Shown piece after piece: positions 16,473-24,547 of a stretch of DNA of 64,000 bases. The translations under genes were made by a program, and so were the position numbers. The first letter of the stretch is position 1, and the number at the start of each line of letters is the position of its first letter. Source of the stretch: Pyrinomonadaceae bacterium (GTDB taxonomy: Bacteria; Acidobacteriota; Blastocatellia; Pyrinomonadales; Pyrinomonadaceae). The stretch lies in the NCBI GenBank assembly GCA_021463165.1, contig JAJTWY010000017.1, positions 20,201 through 84,200 of the forward strand, written 5' to 3'. A model generated the notes under the pieces. The model had not been told where the DNA came from. It did no database searches and was given only the letters and a program-made list of their open reading frames with translations.

Positions 16473-17206
16473 GTAACAGCGAATTCGTCGCCGATCTGTC
16501 GATCCCTCTCCGTTTCAACGGTCCCCAGCCGAATGCGTTCGGCGTCGACGCGGCGGTTGCCAGGCAGTTGGGCGACACCTGCGAAGGTTCGAGCGTAAAC
16601 TTTGATAGTATTACACTTACCCCGCACTGTAACGGTACGCACACGGAATGTGTCGGGCATATAACGGATGAGCGGATATCGGTGCGCGATTGCCTGGTGG
16701 ATGTTTTTATGGACGCGCGACTGGTTTCGGTCGAGCCGGAGGAGCGGGATGGAGATCTGGTCATTACGCAACGGTCGCTCGATCCCATGTTGGGGGGAGA
16801 GACGTTTCCGGCCCGTGCCAGGAGTGCTTCCCTGATCGTGCGGACGCTGCCAAATGAAGGCAGCAAACTTTCCCGACGTTATGGCCTCGATGCTATTCCG
16901 CCGTATTTTTTGCCGGAGGCAATGGAACTCATCGTCGGACGCGGTTTTAGGCACTTGCTGGTCGATCTGCCGTCGATCGACCGCCTGGATGACCCGGAGC
17001 TGCCCTGTCATCGGATCTTTTGGAATGTTAAGCATGGAAGCCGCGAGATCGGCCCGGGAACCCGCGTGAATTCAACCATCTCTGAGCTTCTTTACATCCC
17101 GAACGAGGTTCCCGACGGGGACTACGGCCTGAACCTGCAGATCGCCCCGTTCGAGTCCGATTGCGCACCCAGCCGCCCATTGCTCCTTCGAGAAGCATCC
17201 CTGTAG
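16469..17206 (+). CDS. Cyclase-family protein, putative kynurenine formamidase
   Basis: 245 residues from a GTG that overlaps the kmo stop by 4 bases. The family (KynB-like) motif HxGTHxDxxxH appears in a changed form: PHCNGTHTECVGH, with Glu for Asp and the first His one position further away. A second conserved part, LLVDLPSIDR, fits the same fold. The expected reaction is hydrolysis of N-formylkynurenine to kynurenine and formate, which fits the location directly after kynU and kmo. The altered metal motif leaves some doubt about the exact substrate. Confidence 0.78.
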   Translation: MSNSEFVADLSIPLRFNGPQPNAFGVDAAVARQLGDTCEGSSVNFDSITLTPHCNGTHTECVGHITDERISVRDCLVDVFMDARLVSVEPEERDGDLVITQRSLDPMLGGETFPARARSASLIVRTLPNEGSKLSRRYGLDAIPPYFLPEAMELIVGRGFRHLLVDLPSIDRLDDPELPCHRIFWNVKHGSREIGPGTRVNSTISELLYIPNEVPDGDYGLNLQIAPFESDCAPSRPLLLREASL

Positions 17207-17242
17207 TCGGGTTTCGGAGCTACAAAAAAAGTGACCTGTTGT

Positions 17243-18151
17243 TTACGTGTCCGATCCGGACACGGCGTGTTCGATCGCGCCTTTCAGATCTGGATATTTG
17301 AACTGAAAACCTCCATCTAGCAGTCGCCTTGGAAGCACCTTTGTGCTGGCGAGCAGCAGCTCATCACCCATTTCGCCGAAGATCATTCCGACCGCAAATT
17401 CTGGGAGCGGCAGGAATGTCGGCCGATAGAGCACTTCGCCGAGGGTTTTCGTGAACTGTTCGTTGGTGACCGGGTTCGGTGAGACAGCGTTGACAGCCCC
17501 GCGGATATTTTCGTTTTCGATGACGTAATTGATCACATCGACCTGATCGTCGAGCGAGATCCAGCTCATCCACTGTTTGCCCGATCCGACGACACCGCCG
17601 ACACCCATTTTGAAGGGAAGAAGCATCGTGCCCAGGGCACCGCCGTCCTTCGAAAGGACGATGCCGGTGCGAAGGAGGACCGTGCGGATGCCCGCATCCT
17701 CAGCTCGGCGCGATTCAGATTCCCATTCTCTAGAAACTTCGGCGAGAAAGCCGTCGCCTGCCGACGATGATTCGGAAAGCTCTTCATCGCCACGCTCGCC
17801 GTAAAAGCCAATGGCGGATGACGATATCAGGAACCTGGGCTTGTCTTTAAGCTGTGAGATCGCATTCACGACGTTGCGGGTGCCCAAAACGCGGCTGTCG
17901 CGAATAGCTTTCTTTTTTTCTTCCGTCCATCGGATGCCGCCGCTGACGTTCTCGCCCGCGAGATGGACGACCCCGTCGATGCCTTCGAGCCGTGACGGAT
18001 CGGCGAAGCCCTCTTCGACCGACCATTTGATATCCTCAGCGCCTTTGGGCTCATTGCGAGAGGCGAGAAGCAATTCGTAGCCCTTGGTCCTAAATGATCT
18101 TTGCAGTGCCCTGCCAATGAGGCCGCTAGCGCCCGTGATCAGTACTTTCAT
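17243..18151 (-). CDS. TIGR01777-family NAD-dependent epimerase-like protein (YfcH-like)
   Basis: 302 residues, atypical SDR. The Rossmann motif GASGLIGRAL is at residues 7-16. It is followed by VHLAGENVSGGIRWT, LISSSAIGFYG, RTGIVLSKDGGAL, WISLDDQVD and a C-terminal domain with LPLPEFAVGMIFGEMGDELLLAS, all diagnostic of the TIGR01777/YfcH group. The substrate is not known for the family. It is convergent with the kynurenine genes and not obviously part of that pathway. Confidence 0.9.
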   Translation of the reverse strand: MKVLITGASGLIGRALQRSFRTKGYELLLASRNEPKGAEDIKWSVEEGFADPSRLEGIDGVVHLAGENVSGGIRWTEEKKKAIRDSRVLGTRNVVNAISQLKDKPRFLISSSAIGFYGERGDEELSESSSAGDGFLAEVSREWESESRRAEDAGIRTVLLRTGIVLSKDGGALGTMLLPFKMGVGGVVGSGKQWMSWISLDDQVDVINYVIENENIRGAVNAVSPNPVTNEQFTKTLGEVLYRPTFLPLPEFAVGMIFGEMGDELLLASTKVLPRRLLDGGFQFKYPDLKGAIEHAVSGSDT

Positions 18152-18199
18152 ACAGAGGATTTAACCACAGATGAATTCATTTTGATACCTTTCTATCGG

Positions 18200-18565
18200 T
18201 CACTTCTGCCCACGTAGATCCCTCTGCACCAGAGCGACGAGTAGATTTATCTCTCGCGGCGTCAGCATCTTTCTGAACGGCATCATGCCATTGCCGCCGT
18301 CGGCTATATGGCTATAGATCTGTTCATCTGTGCGGTATTTGAAATCGCCCTGACGGAGGTTCGGTATTACCCTTCCATCCGCGAGGGTCTTGCCTTCGGC
18401 TTCGGGGCCATGGCAGATCGTGCAGTTTTGGCGAAAAAGCGACGCCTCGTAAGTTTTGCTGTCGGTGATTGAATATGGCCTTACCTCTGATTGAAAACAA
18501 GCGGAAAGACCAATGACGATAAAAAGCAATACTGCCAGAATTTTGTAGGATCTGGTTTTTCTCAT
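18200..18565 (-). CDS. Lipoprotein cytochrome c
   Basis: 121 residues. The N-terminus is a lipoprotein signal with lipobox LSAC (C23), so the mature protein should be anchored in the membrane facing the periplasm. One haem site, C48-T-I-C51-H52, and a likely Met ligand in GGNGMMPF define a monohaem class I cytochrome c resembling cbb3-type CcoP/SoxX-like domains. It probably carries electrons for an oxidase or dehydrogenase encoded elsewhere. The gene overlaps the preceding four-helix-bundle gene by 4 bases (ATGA). Confidence 0.88.
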   Translation of the reverse strand: MRKTRSYKILAVLLFIVIGLSACFQSEVRPYSITDSKTYEASLFRQNCTICHGPEAEGKTLADGRVIPNLRQGDFKYRTDEQIYSHIADGGNGMMPFRKMLTPREINLLVALVQRDLRGQK

Positions 18566-18915
18566 GCAGCCAAACGCCGGTTAAAGCCGCCCAGCATCTT
18601 CTTGACTTCAACTAAGTCTTGTTCGTACGGTTGATAAATTTCGTGTTTGAGAAAATGCAAATCAAAAGCCATCAAAGCGTAATATTCAAGACGATTTGCA
18701 AACCCGAGCGAGGCACTCACGCATCGAGCAAACTCCGTGTCGTTAGGTTTTGAAGAGCCTTCCGCAATGTACGCGGGAATATCGATGCTGGTCTTTCGCA
18801 TCATGTGCCGCAAACCGAACACTTCGTCTCGCGGAAAATCGTTTGTGATCCGATAAGTGTGCAAAGCAAGTTGGTGAGCCTTTTGCCAGACAACTAGACT
18901 TCGAAAGTCTTGCAT
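18562..18915 (-). CDS. Four-helix-bundle protein (23S rRNA intervening-sequence protein family)
   Basis: 117 residues with the family start FRSLVVWQKAHQLALHTY, the central FGLRHMMRKTSIDIPAYIAEGSSKP (split by helices) and a C-terminal LDL-like MLGGFNRRL. This S23/IVP family is found both inside 23S rRNA insertions and free in chromosomes, with no settled function. It may bind nucleic acid. The stop/start overlap with the cytochrome c gene suggests co-transcription. A perfect 18-bp palindrome lies just upstream. Confidence 0.85.
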   Translation of the reverse strand: MQDFRSLVVWQKAHQLALHTYRITNDFPRDEVFGLRHMMRKTSIDIPAYIAEGSSKPNDTEFARCVSASLGFANRLEYYALMAFDLHFLKHEIYQPYEQDLVEVKKMLGGFNRRLAA

Positions 18916-18942
18916 AAAGGTAGAATACAGCTAAAAGCTTTA

Positions 18943-18960
18943 AGCTGACAGCTGTCAGCT
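18943..18960. repeat. Perfect 18-bp palindrome upstream of the four-helix-bundle gene
   Basis: AGCTGACAGCTGTCAGCT equals its own reverse complement and is flanked by further AGCT-rich words (AGCTAAAAGCTTTA). It lies between the divergent-side start of the four-helix-bundle gene and the end of the acyl-CoA ligase gene. It could be a hairpin terminator for the ligase transcript or a repeat associated with the small gene. Confidence 0.6.
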
Positions 18961-18978
18961 GTATTCAAAAATGTTCCT

Positions 18979-20568
18979 TCAAACTTCTTCCTTGAGCCCG
19001 CGTTTGAAGATCTTGCCCGTACCGCCGATCGGCAGGCTTTCACGGAACTCGACGTATCGCGGATATTTGTTGGCGGCAAATTGAGTTTTGCACCATGCGA
19101 TAAGGTCGTCTGCGGACAGGTCGTGACCTTGATTTAATACGACGAATGCTTTTACTTCTTCGCCGAGACGCTCGTCAGGCACGCCAATGACCGCGCACAA
19201 GCTAACGGCTTCGTGCGTGATGATGACTTCTTCAAGTTCGCGCGGATAGATGTTATAGCCGCCGCGAAGGATCATATCCTTTTTGCGATCGACAATTGCG
19301 AGATAGCCTTCGTCGTCCATGATGCCGATGTCGCCGGTGTGAAACCAGCCGTTGCGAAAAGCTTCGGCGGTCGCTTCGGGGCGTTTGTAATACCCTTTCA
19401 TCACGAGATGACCGCGAATGACGACCTCGCCGCGTTCGCCGCGAGCGACTTCGTTGTCATCATCGTCAACGCACTTTATCTCGACGCCGAGCAGCGGCTG
19501 GCCTACGGTTCCGGGTTTTGACGGACGCTCGAACTGATTAAAACTTGCTATCGGCGAAGTCTCGGTCAGGCCGTAGCCCTCGAGAATGCGCAGGCCGAAC
19601 ACCTCGTTGAATTGTTTTATAACCTCGACCGGCATCGGCGCTCCGCCGGATGTTGGAACTTTTAGATTCTCGCGAATCGCCGACGTTTCAAAGCCGGTTT
19701 CCTCGACATGTCTGAGCAGCGCCCAATACATCGTTGGCACGCCGACCCAAAAATTCACCTTCTCGCGCACCATCGCGTCGAGCGTCGCCTGCGGTTCAAA
19801 ACGCGCGAGTAAAACAACGCGATTGCCGGCGAACATATTTGAATTCATCTGCACGGTCTGGCCGGTCGTGTGAAAAAGCGGCAACGTGATCAGACACGTT
19901 TGCTGCTCACCCTTTGTAAAATCGACCGCCGGAAAATGCAATCCCCACGCGACGATCGAATTCATAAGGATGTTAAAGTGCGTGAGCTCGGCACCTTTTG
20001 GCTGGCCGGTCGTGCCTGACGTGTAAAGTATCGAGCACGTATCGTCGGGCCGCGTCGGATAAATTTCAAATTCTTCGCTCTTGTCGGCGGTGATCTCGGT
20101 CAGAGTTTTGTGACCGGTTACGGGGCCGCCGCCGATCAGATTTTTTGTCATCACGATGAGATGCTCGCATGACGCGACTTCATCAAAAGCTTCTTTCACG
20201 CGTTCGGCGAGCGGCAATTCGTCCGTTCCCTCAAAAACAAAGACGGCTTTGGCGTCGGAATCCGCGAGGTGATATTCAAATTCACGCGGCGTGAATAAAA
20301 CGCTCATCGGCACGACGACGGCGCCGGCCTTCATTATTCCGTAATAAACTATCGGGAAAAACGGCAGGTTCGGACACGCAAGAGCGATCTTGTCGTTATG
20401 CCCGATGCCCATTTCGACGAGCGCATTGGCGACGCGATTGGACAACTTATCGAGCTCGCCGTAGGTGAGCCGCACATTTTCCCAGACGATCGCCTCCTTT
20501 TGCGGCGCCTGCCGTGCATGATGCGACACTATCGACGCCAGATTCAAAACTGTAGCGGAGCCTTCCAT
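18979..20568 (-). CDS. Long-chain fatty acid-CoA ligase (AMP-binding)
   Basis: 529 residues of the ANL superfamily. The P-loop motif is YTSGTTGQPKGAELTH, the adenine motif GYGLTETSP, the hinge region TGDIGIMDDEGYLAIVDRKK with DMILRGGYNIYPREIEE-like sequence, and the catalytic Lys in GGTGKIFKR near the C-terminus. These activate a carboxylic acid as acyl-AMP and load CoA; the length and motifs fit FadD-like ligases, though the chain length cannot be read from sequence. It stands alone, with no beta-oxidation genes next to it. Confidence 0.88.
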   Translation of the reverse strand: MEGSATVLNLASIVSHHARQAPQKEAIVWENVRLTYGELDKLSNRVANALVEMGIGHNDKIALACPNLPFFPIVYYGIMKAGAVVVPMSVLFTPREFEYHLADSDAKAVFVFEGTDELPLAERVKEAFDEVASCEHLIVMTKNLIGGGPVTGHKTLTEITADKSEEFEIYPTRPDDTCSILYTSGTTGQPKGAELTHFNILMNSIVAWGLHFPAVDFTKGEQQTCLITLPLFHTTGQTVQMNSNMFAGNRVVLLARFEPQATLDAMVREKVNFWVGVPTMYWALLRHVEETGFETSAIRENLKVPTSGGAPMPVEVIKQFNEVFGLRILEGYGLTETSPIASFNQFERPSKPGTVGQPLLGVEIKCVDDDDNEVARGERGEVVIRGHLVMKGYYKRPEATAEAFRNGWFHTGDIGIMDDEGYLAIVDRKKDMILRGGYNIYPRELEEVIITHEAVSLCAVIGVPDERLGEEVKAFVVLNQGHDLSADDLIAWCKTQFAANKYPRYVEFRESLPIGGTGKIFKRGLKEEV

Positions 20569-20681
20569 AACAATCCGTTTTTGGGGAGGTCAGTAAATGG
20601 TGATCTATTTTCGGGTAAGTATAGCCCAGTCTTGCATCCGAGACCAGTTAAGCCATCGCTTGCAGCCAACTTGGTCAAAGG

Positions 20682-22238
20682 TTAGCCGACGCTGTACCCT
20701 GTGATCGGCTGGTCAAACTGCTGTAGCGAGTGGATCCTGAACTCGTCACGCTGTTCCGGGAAATCCGTCCTGTAATGGCCGCCTCGTGATTCTTCGCGCC
20801 AGAGTGCGGCGGTTGCGACAAGCTTGGCGAGGGTCACGAAATTTCGGGAGGATGTGCTCAAATTTGCTGACGAGATCTGGTCGAATTCTTTTAGAGCACG
20901 GCGGAGCGATTCCCGGTCGCGAATGATCCCGACGCGTTCCCACATCACCCGCTTGATCCGTTTTTTCACCGCCGTCGAGATACCGGGTTCCCGGTTTTTC
21001 GATCCCGGTATCGGTGGTTGAAACTTTAGATCTGAGACCTGAAGTCCGGAATTGTCTTCGGCGGCAGCCTTTCCCGCCCGTGCGCCGAAAACCAGCCCTT
21101 CGAGCAGGGAATTCGACGCGAGGCGATTTGCCCCGTGGACGCCCGTACAAGTCACCTCGCCCGCGGCGTAGAGCCCCGGAAGCGAGCTGCGGCCCCAGAG
21201 ATCTGTGCGGATGCCGCCCATGCAATAATGCGATGCGGGCGAAACCGGAAGCAGGTCAGTCGCAATATTCAGGCCAAAAAGCTTGCAGGTATCGTAGATC
21301 TTTGGAAATCGGTGTTTCAGAAAGTCCTCAGACATCGAGGTCATATCGAGATAGACCTCGCGCGTTCCGGTTCGACGCATTTCGGCGACGATCGAGCGGG
21401 AGACTATGTCGCGCGGAGCGAGCTCCATTCGCTCGTCGTAGCGAGGCATGAAACGCTCGCCGTATTTGTTTTTGAGCTGGCCGCCCTCGCCCCGCATGGC
21501 TTCGGTCAGCAGGAAGCGCGGAGCATTTTCGAGGCTCAGAGCTGTCGGGTGGAACTGGACGAACTCCATATCTGCCATTTCGGCACCCGCAAAGTAAGCC
21601 ATTGCCATCCCGTCGCCGGTCGCAACGGGAGGGTTCGTCGTGTGTTGATATAGCTGGCCCGCACCGCCGGTACACATCACCACGGCCTTTGCAAAGATCT
21701 CACGCGGCGCCCGCAGTATAGGATCGAGAAAGCGAACACCAACGCAGCGGCCATTGTGAACCAACAGGCTCTCGGTATTCGCAAAGGGGGTAAGGAGGAT
21801 CGTTTTTTCGAGACCCGCACGCGCGATCAATGAGCGGACGAACTCCGCACCGGTCGAGTCGCCATGGGCGTGCAGGATGCGGCGCCGCGAATGAGCGGCC
21901 TCTTGTCCCATCAGGAGATTGCCGCCTTCGCGGTCGAATTCGGTGCCCCAATCGATCAACTCCCTGATGTATTTTGTTCCCTCCGTTACGAGTGTTTCGA
22001 CCGCCTTCTCGTCGCACAGCCCGGCACCGGCGATCAGCGTATCTCCCTCGTGCAGTTCGGCGTTGTCATCTTCTGCCAGAACTACCGCCACACCGCCCTG
22101 GGCATATTCTGTGTTCGATTCGCTTGCCTTGTCCTTGGTCAAGACCGAGACCCGAGCACCGCTAGAGGCAAGTTCGATCGACGCCCGAAGGCCCGCAACC
22201 CCGCTGCCGATAACAATAAAGTCCGTTTCCAGAGCCAT
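20682..22238 (-). CDS. nadB: L-aspartate oxidase
   Basis: 518 residues, succinate dehydrogenase/fumarate reductase flavoprotein family. FAD-binding VIGSGVAGLRASIELA is at the N-terminus, followed by SNTEYAQGGVAVVL, GQEAAHSRRRILHAHGDSTG, QFHPTAL, LLTEAMRGEGGQL and GLYAAGEVTCTGVHGANRLASNSLLE. The Glu/Arg active-site stretches and the Ala-Gln-Gly-Gly loop match NadB rather than SdhA. It oxidises aspartate to iminoaspartate for quinolinate and NAD synthesis. No nadA or nadC is adjacent. The presence of NadB argues that the kynurenine genes are not the main NAD source. Confidence 0.93.
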   Translation of the reverse strand: MALETDFIVIGSGVAGLRASIELASSGARVSVLTKDKASESNTEYAQGGVAVVLAEDDNAELHEGDTLIAGAGLCDEKAVETLVTEGTKYIRELIDWGTEFDREGGNLLMGQEAAHSRRRILHAHGDSTGAEFVRSLIARAGLEKTILLTPFANTESLLVHNGRCVGVRFLDPILRAPREIFAKAVVMCTGGAGQLYQHTTNPPVATGDGMAMAYFAGAEMADMEFVQFHPTALSLENAPRFLLTEAMRGEGGQLKNKYGERFMPRYDERMELAPRDIVSRSIVAEMRRTGTREVYLDMTSMSEDFLKHRFPKIYDTCKLFGLNIATDLLPVSPASHYCMGGIRTDLWGRSSLPGLYAAGEVTCTGVHGANRLASNSLLEGLVFGARAGKAAAEDNSGLQVSDLKFQPPIPGSKNREPGISTAVKKRIKRVMWERVGIIRDRESLRRALKEFDQISSANLSTSSRNFVTLAKLVATAALWREESRGGHYRTDFPEQRDEFRIHSLQQFDQPITGYSVG

Positions 22239-22295
22239 TAACGAAACTTTAACAGAATCGCGCGGCAGGATAACAGCGGGGAGATCGAGTTGACA

Positions 22296-22778
22296 TCAAG
22301 CAGACGCAGAGCCGTGTTCGGTGCCGTCGTACATTCCCTCATGAGCGCCTTTTCTCAAGTTTATGCCGTATTCGACCCAGGCCTTCAGGCAGCAGAGAAC
22401 CTCGGTCCAGCCGGCACAATTGCCGTAGCTGTCCTTGAGTCCTTTCTCATCTTCATTCCAGCCGGATTCGGTGATCTTGACCAGCGTGTCGTTTGCCCCG
22501 ATCTCCTCGAAGGCGATCTCGGTCCGCGTATTGTAACCGCCGCTCGTCGTGGCCCATTCAAGTAAGATCAAGCAATTGGGTACCATCTTAATGACATTCA
22601 CGTCATAGTTGCCCGGATAGTCGTGCCATGCCCACGTGACGGTCGTGCCTTCATCAAGCGGGCCTGACGAGCCGCCCGTTGTGAAGAACTTGCTGAGTTT
22701 ATTCGGGTTATAGACCGCGTCGAAGACCTCGGTCAGCGGCTTTTGGATCTTTGTGTGAACGGTGAATTTTAGTTCCAT
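22296..22778 (-). CDS. SRPBCC / AHSA1-family protein
   Basis: 160 residues from the ATG at 22778, chosen because the domain starts at MELKFTVHTKIQKPLTEVFDAV; the frame is open further upstream but that part is not like the family. The sequence continues NPNKLSKFFTTGG, VTWAWHDYPG and ESGWNEDEKGLKDSYGNCAGWTEVLCCLKAW, a typical AHSA1-like START fold with a ligand pocket. It is divergent from an ArsR regulator, a frequent pairing in which the regulator controls the SRPBCC gene. Confidence 0.85.
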   Translation of the reverse strand: MELKFTVHTKIQKPLTEVFDAVYNPNKLSKFFTTGGSSGPLDEGTTVTWAWHDYPGNYDVNVIKMVPNCLILLEWATTSGGYNTRTEIAFEEIGANDTLVKITESGWNEDEKGLKDSYGNCAGWTEVLCCLKAWVEYGINLRKGAHEGMYDGTEHGSASA

Positions 22779-22870
22779 GATCATTACCTCGGAGATTCCT
22801 GCACAAGGCCGCGGGTAAGAAAGGGCGGTCCATTCAACGTTGCCTGCATCGTCTTTGCTGACCAACTGGC

Positions 22871-22913
22871 TTGTACAAAACGAGCGCGAGTATATGTTAT
22901 AATAATACAACAT
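22871..22913 (+). promoter_or_regulatory. Promoter and operator-like palindrome at the ArsR start
   Basis: TATAAT at 22898-22903 ends only 8 bases before the ATG at 22912, and TTGTAC at 22871-22876 is a possible -35 (spacing 21, or 16 to TATGTT at 22893). The 20-bp imperfect palindrome ATGTTATAATAATACAACAT (22894-22913, 8 of 10 pairs) covers the -10 box and the first two bases of the start codon. The transcript would be leaderless or nearly so and the palindrome is a good autoregulatory site. Confidence 0.55.
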
Positions 22914-23235
22914 GTCAAGTGATTTGGAGTTCGATCTGATATTCAAGGCGCTCTCGGATTCGCGTCGGCGTCTTGTGCTCGATTTATTAAAGGATGGTCC
23001 GAAAACGACGGGAGATATCTGCACAGCCCTAAAACCTCTCGACCGCTGCACCGCCATGCAGCACCTCGGAGTGCTTGAAAGAGCCGGACTTATTTTTTCG
23101 AAGAGGGAAGGGAGATTCAGATGGAACTATCTCGACGTCGTTCCGATCAGGGAAATATATGACCGATGGATCAACGCATATGCAGCACCATCGGTCGAGA
23201 TGCTCACGGCGTTAAGAAAAAATTTTAAGAAATGA
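22912..23235 (+). CDS. ArsR-family transcriptional regulator
   Basis: 107 residues, winged helix-turn-helix: FKALSDSRRRLVLDLL, GPKTTGDICTAL, RCTAMQHLGVLERAGLIFSKREGR and a C-terminal dimer helix. No metal-binding cysteine motif of the arsenic type is present, so this is the SRPBCC-linked subgroup, which may sense a small molecule or stress rather than metal. It has no Shine-Dalgarno and its start lies at the edge of a promoter palindrome. It is divergent from the SRPBCC gene, which it may regulate. Confidence 0.88.
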   Translation: MSSDLEFDLIFKALSDSRRRLVLDLLKDGPKTTGDICTALKPLDRCTAMQHLGVLERAGLIFSKREGRFRWNYLDVVPIREIYDRWINAYAAPSVEMLTALRKNFKK

Positions 23236-23240
23236 TTGAA

Positions 23241-23648
23241 TTACCTTTCCGACCAGTTTGTCGTTTCGAGACCGGCGACGTAAGAAAAGTGGCGAATGTT
23301 GTTGGTTACCAAGACGAAATTGTTGACGAGTGCGGTTCCAGCTATCAGAACGTCGTTATGTCCGATGACCCTACCGGCTGTTCTTAGATCGGCATAGATC
23401 TGAGCCGATCTTTTTGCAACGAAGCTTGTGAGCGGAACTATTCGGTTCAACTCAACGAATCTTTCGAAAGCCGCTAATTGCCTTTTTGCATCTTTGAAGT
23501 AAAGGCCGTTTAGTATCTCGTAATAAGTGACAACGCTCAGAAAAACAGCATCCTGCGTTTCAAGATATGCGGCAAGATTTGCCGCTATGTTTGCGTCGCC
23601 CCGAAAGTAATATGAGATCGTATCCGTATCAATCAGGGCAGATTTCAT
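23241..23648 (-). CDS. PIN-domain (VapC-like) toxin
   Basis: 135 residues. PIN acidic residues are visible: D in LIDTDTISYYFRG, E in VVTYYEILNGL, D in GHNDVLIAGTAL; the fourth position is Asn in LVTNNIRHF, as in many working VapC proteins. Predicted ribonuclease toxin. Its start overlaps the stop of the upstream 94-residue gene by 4 bases, so that gene is the probable antitoxin. The module ends 5 bases from the convergent arsR stop. Confidence 0.87.
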   Translation of the reverse strand: MKSALIDTDTISYYFRGDANIAANLAAYLETQDAVFLSVVTYYEILNGLYFKDAKRQLAAFERFVELNRIVPLTSFVAKRSAQIYADLRTAGRVIGHNDVLIAGTALVNNFVLVTNNIRHFSYVAGLETTNWSER

Positions 23649-23929
23649 AGCTGCACTTCGCGACCAAACATCTCCCGGCCGCTGCGTTTAGCCTCCGTGA
23701 GATATTCTTTAAAATCATCTTCTGACATTTCCTGCCACGTTCCGGCCAGCGAAATGATTTCCGCCCGACGATCCTCAGAACCGCGGTCAAGGTCGAGAGG
23801 AGCGATAGAGATCAGTTCCATCTCAGCCATTTCATCCAAAAGACGTTTTGCTCCCGGCTGGATTATTTCAACCTGAAAGATGTCCACAGTCACCTCGTTG
23901 GGAATCATTCTAACATATCGGGGGATCAT
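23645..23929 (-). CDS. Putative antitoxin of the PIN module
   Basis: 94 residues (87 if translation starts at the second Met, 23908). No classical Phd, AbrB or RHH motif is visible. The C-terminal half, SLAGTWQEMSEDDFKEYL and a charged tail, resembles toxin-wrapping tails of VapB-type proteins. The assignment rests mainly on position, the 4-base overlap with the PIN toxin gene and the size. It would be the repressor of the operon if it binds DNA through its N-terminal beta-rich part. Confidence 0.6.
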   Translation of the reverse strand: MIPRYVRMIPNEVTVDIFQVEIIQPGAKRLLDEMAEMELISIAPLDLDRGSEDRRAEIISLAGTWQEMSEDDFKEYLTEAKRSGREMFGREVQL

Positions 23930-24081
23930 TTCTCTTTTACATTCGGATCGAGGACAGGCTTCCGTCCCGATCCTGCCGTTCGATCCTGCGTGCTACGACT
24001 ATGTCGGCGTTCCCGTAATCTATGGCCCGAAGTGCGTAAGTGTGACCAACGATCGTCGGTAAGCGGTCTTTTAATGGAAAG

Positions 24082-24130
24082 AAAGGCACTCTGGAGAGTT
24101 GGATGCCCAACTATACCAGAGTGCCTTTTT
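24082..24130. terminator. Bidirectional hairpin terminator
   Basis: AAAGGCACTCTGG (24082-24094) pairs perfectly with CCAGAGTGCCTTT (24116-24128); a second small stem, AGTTGG/CCAACT, sits in the loop, and T/A runs flank both sides. It should end the minus-strand BON/LysM transcript. Confidence 0.8.
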
Positions 24131-24152
24131 CTTGATCAAGAAAATTCTTGAT

Positions 24153-24527
24153 TTACGGTATCTTCAGTTCCTGGCCCGGATAGATCAAGTCAGGATCTTT
24201 GAGGATATCGCGGTTGGCGTCCCAGATAGCTTTCCAGGCGATGCCGTATTTGGCACCGATCTTGGAAAGGCTGTCACCGGAAACGACGGTATAAGTATTG
24301 GCACCGCCGCCGGCATCACCGGCTCCGGTGGTGATGTTGAGGATCAGATCGCCGGCACGGAATTCGGGATCGAGCCGCTCGTATTCGGCCCAGAGTTCGG
24401 CTTTCGCCTCGTCGCTCGGTGCGGATCCATTGATGTGCAGAACTCCGTCACCCTCGGTCAGCTCGTAGCTGGTGCCGTTGGCATTGGCGAGTTCTAGAAG
24501 TGTTACGTATTTTTCTTGCAGTGACAT
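24153..24527 (-). CDS. LysM-domain protein, Kbp-like
   Basis: 124 residues without a signal peptide. The N-terminal 70 residues contain LTEGDGVLHINGSAPSDEAKAEL, a shortened BON-like segment, and the C-terminal 50 are a LysM domain (NTYTVVSGDSLSKIGAKYG...LIYPGQELKIP). BON plus LysM in this order is seen in the E. coli potassium-binding protein Kbp (YgaU), which is cytoplasmic. Translation start is fixed by a perfect AGGAGG 5 bases upstream. It follows the two-BON lipoprotein gene by 20 bases, so they are likely co-transcribed, and a terminator lies 23 bases after the stop. Confidence 0.8.
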   Translation of the reverse strand: MSLQEKYVTLLELANANGTSYELTEGDGVLHINGSAPSDEAKAELWAEYERLDPEFRAGDLILNITTGAGDAGGGANTYTVVSGDSLSKIGAKYGIAWKAIWDANRDILKDPDLIYPGQELKIP

Positions 24528-24547
24528 AAATTCCTCCTATTTCTCGC

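Noticed and set aside
23880..24062. A 60-codon plus-strand frame before the bidirectional terminator
   Set aside because: No Shine-Dalgarno, no similarity, and it overlaps the start of the antitoxin gene on the other strand.
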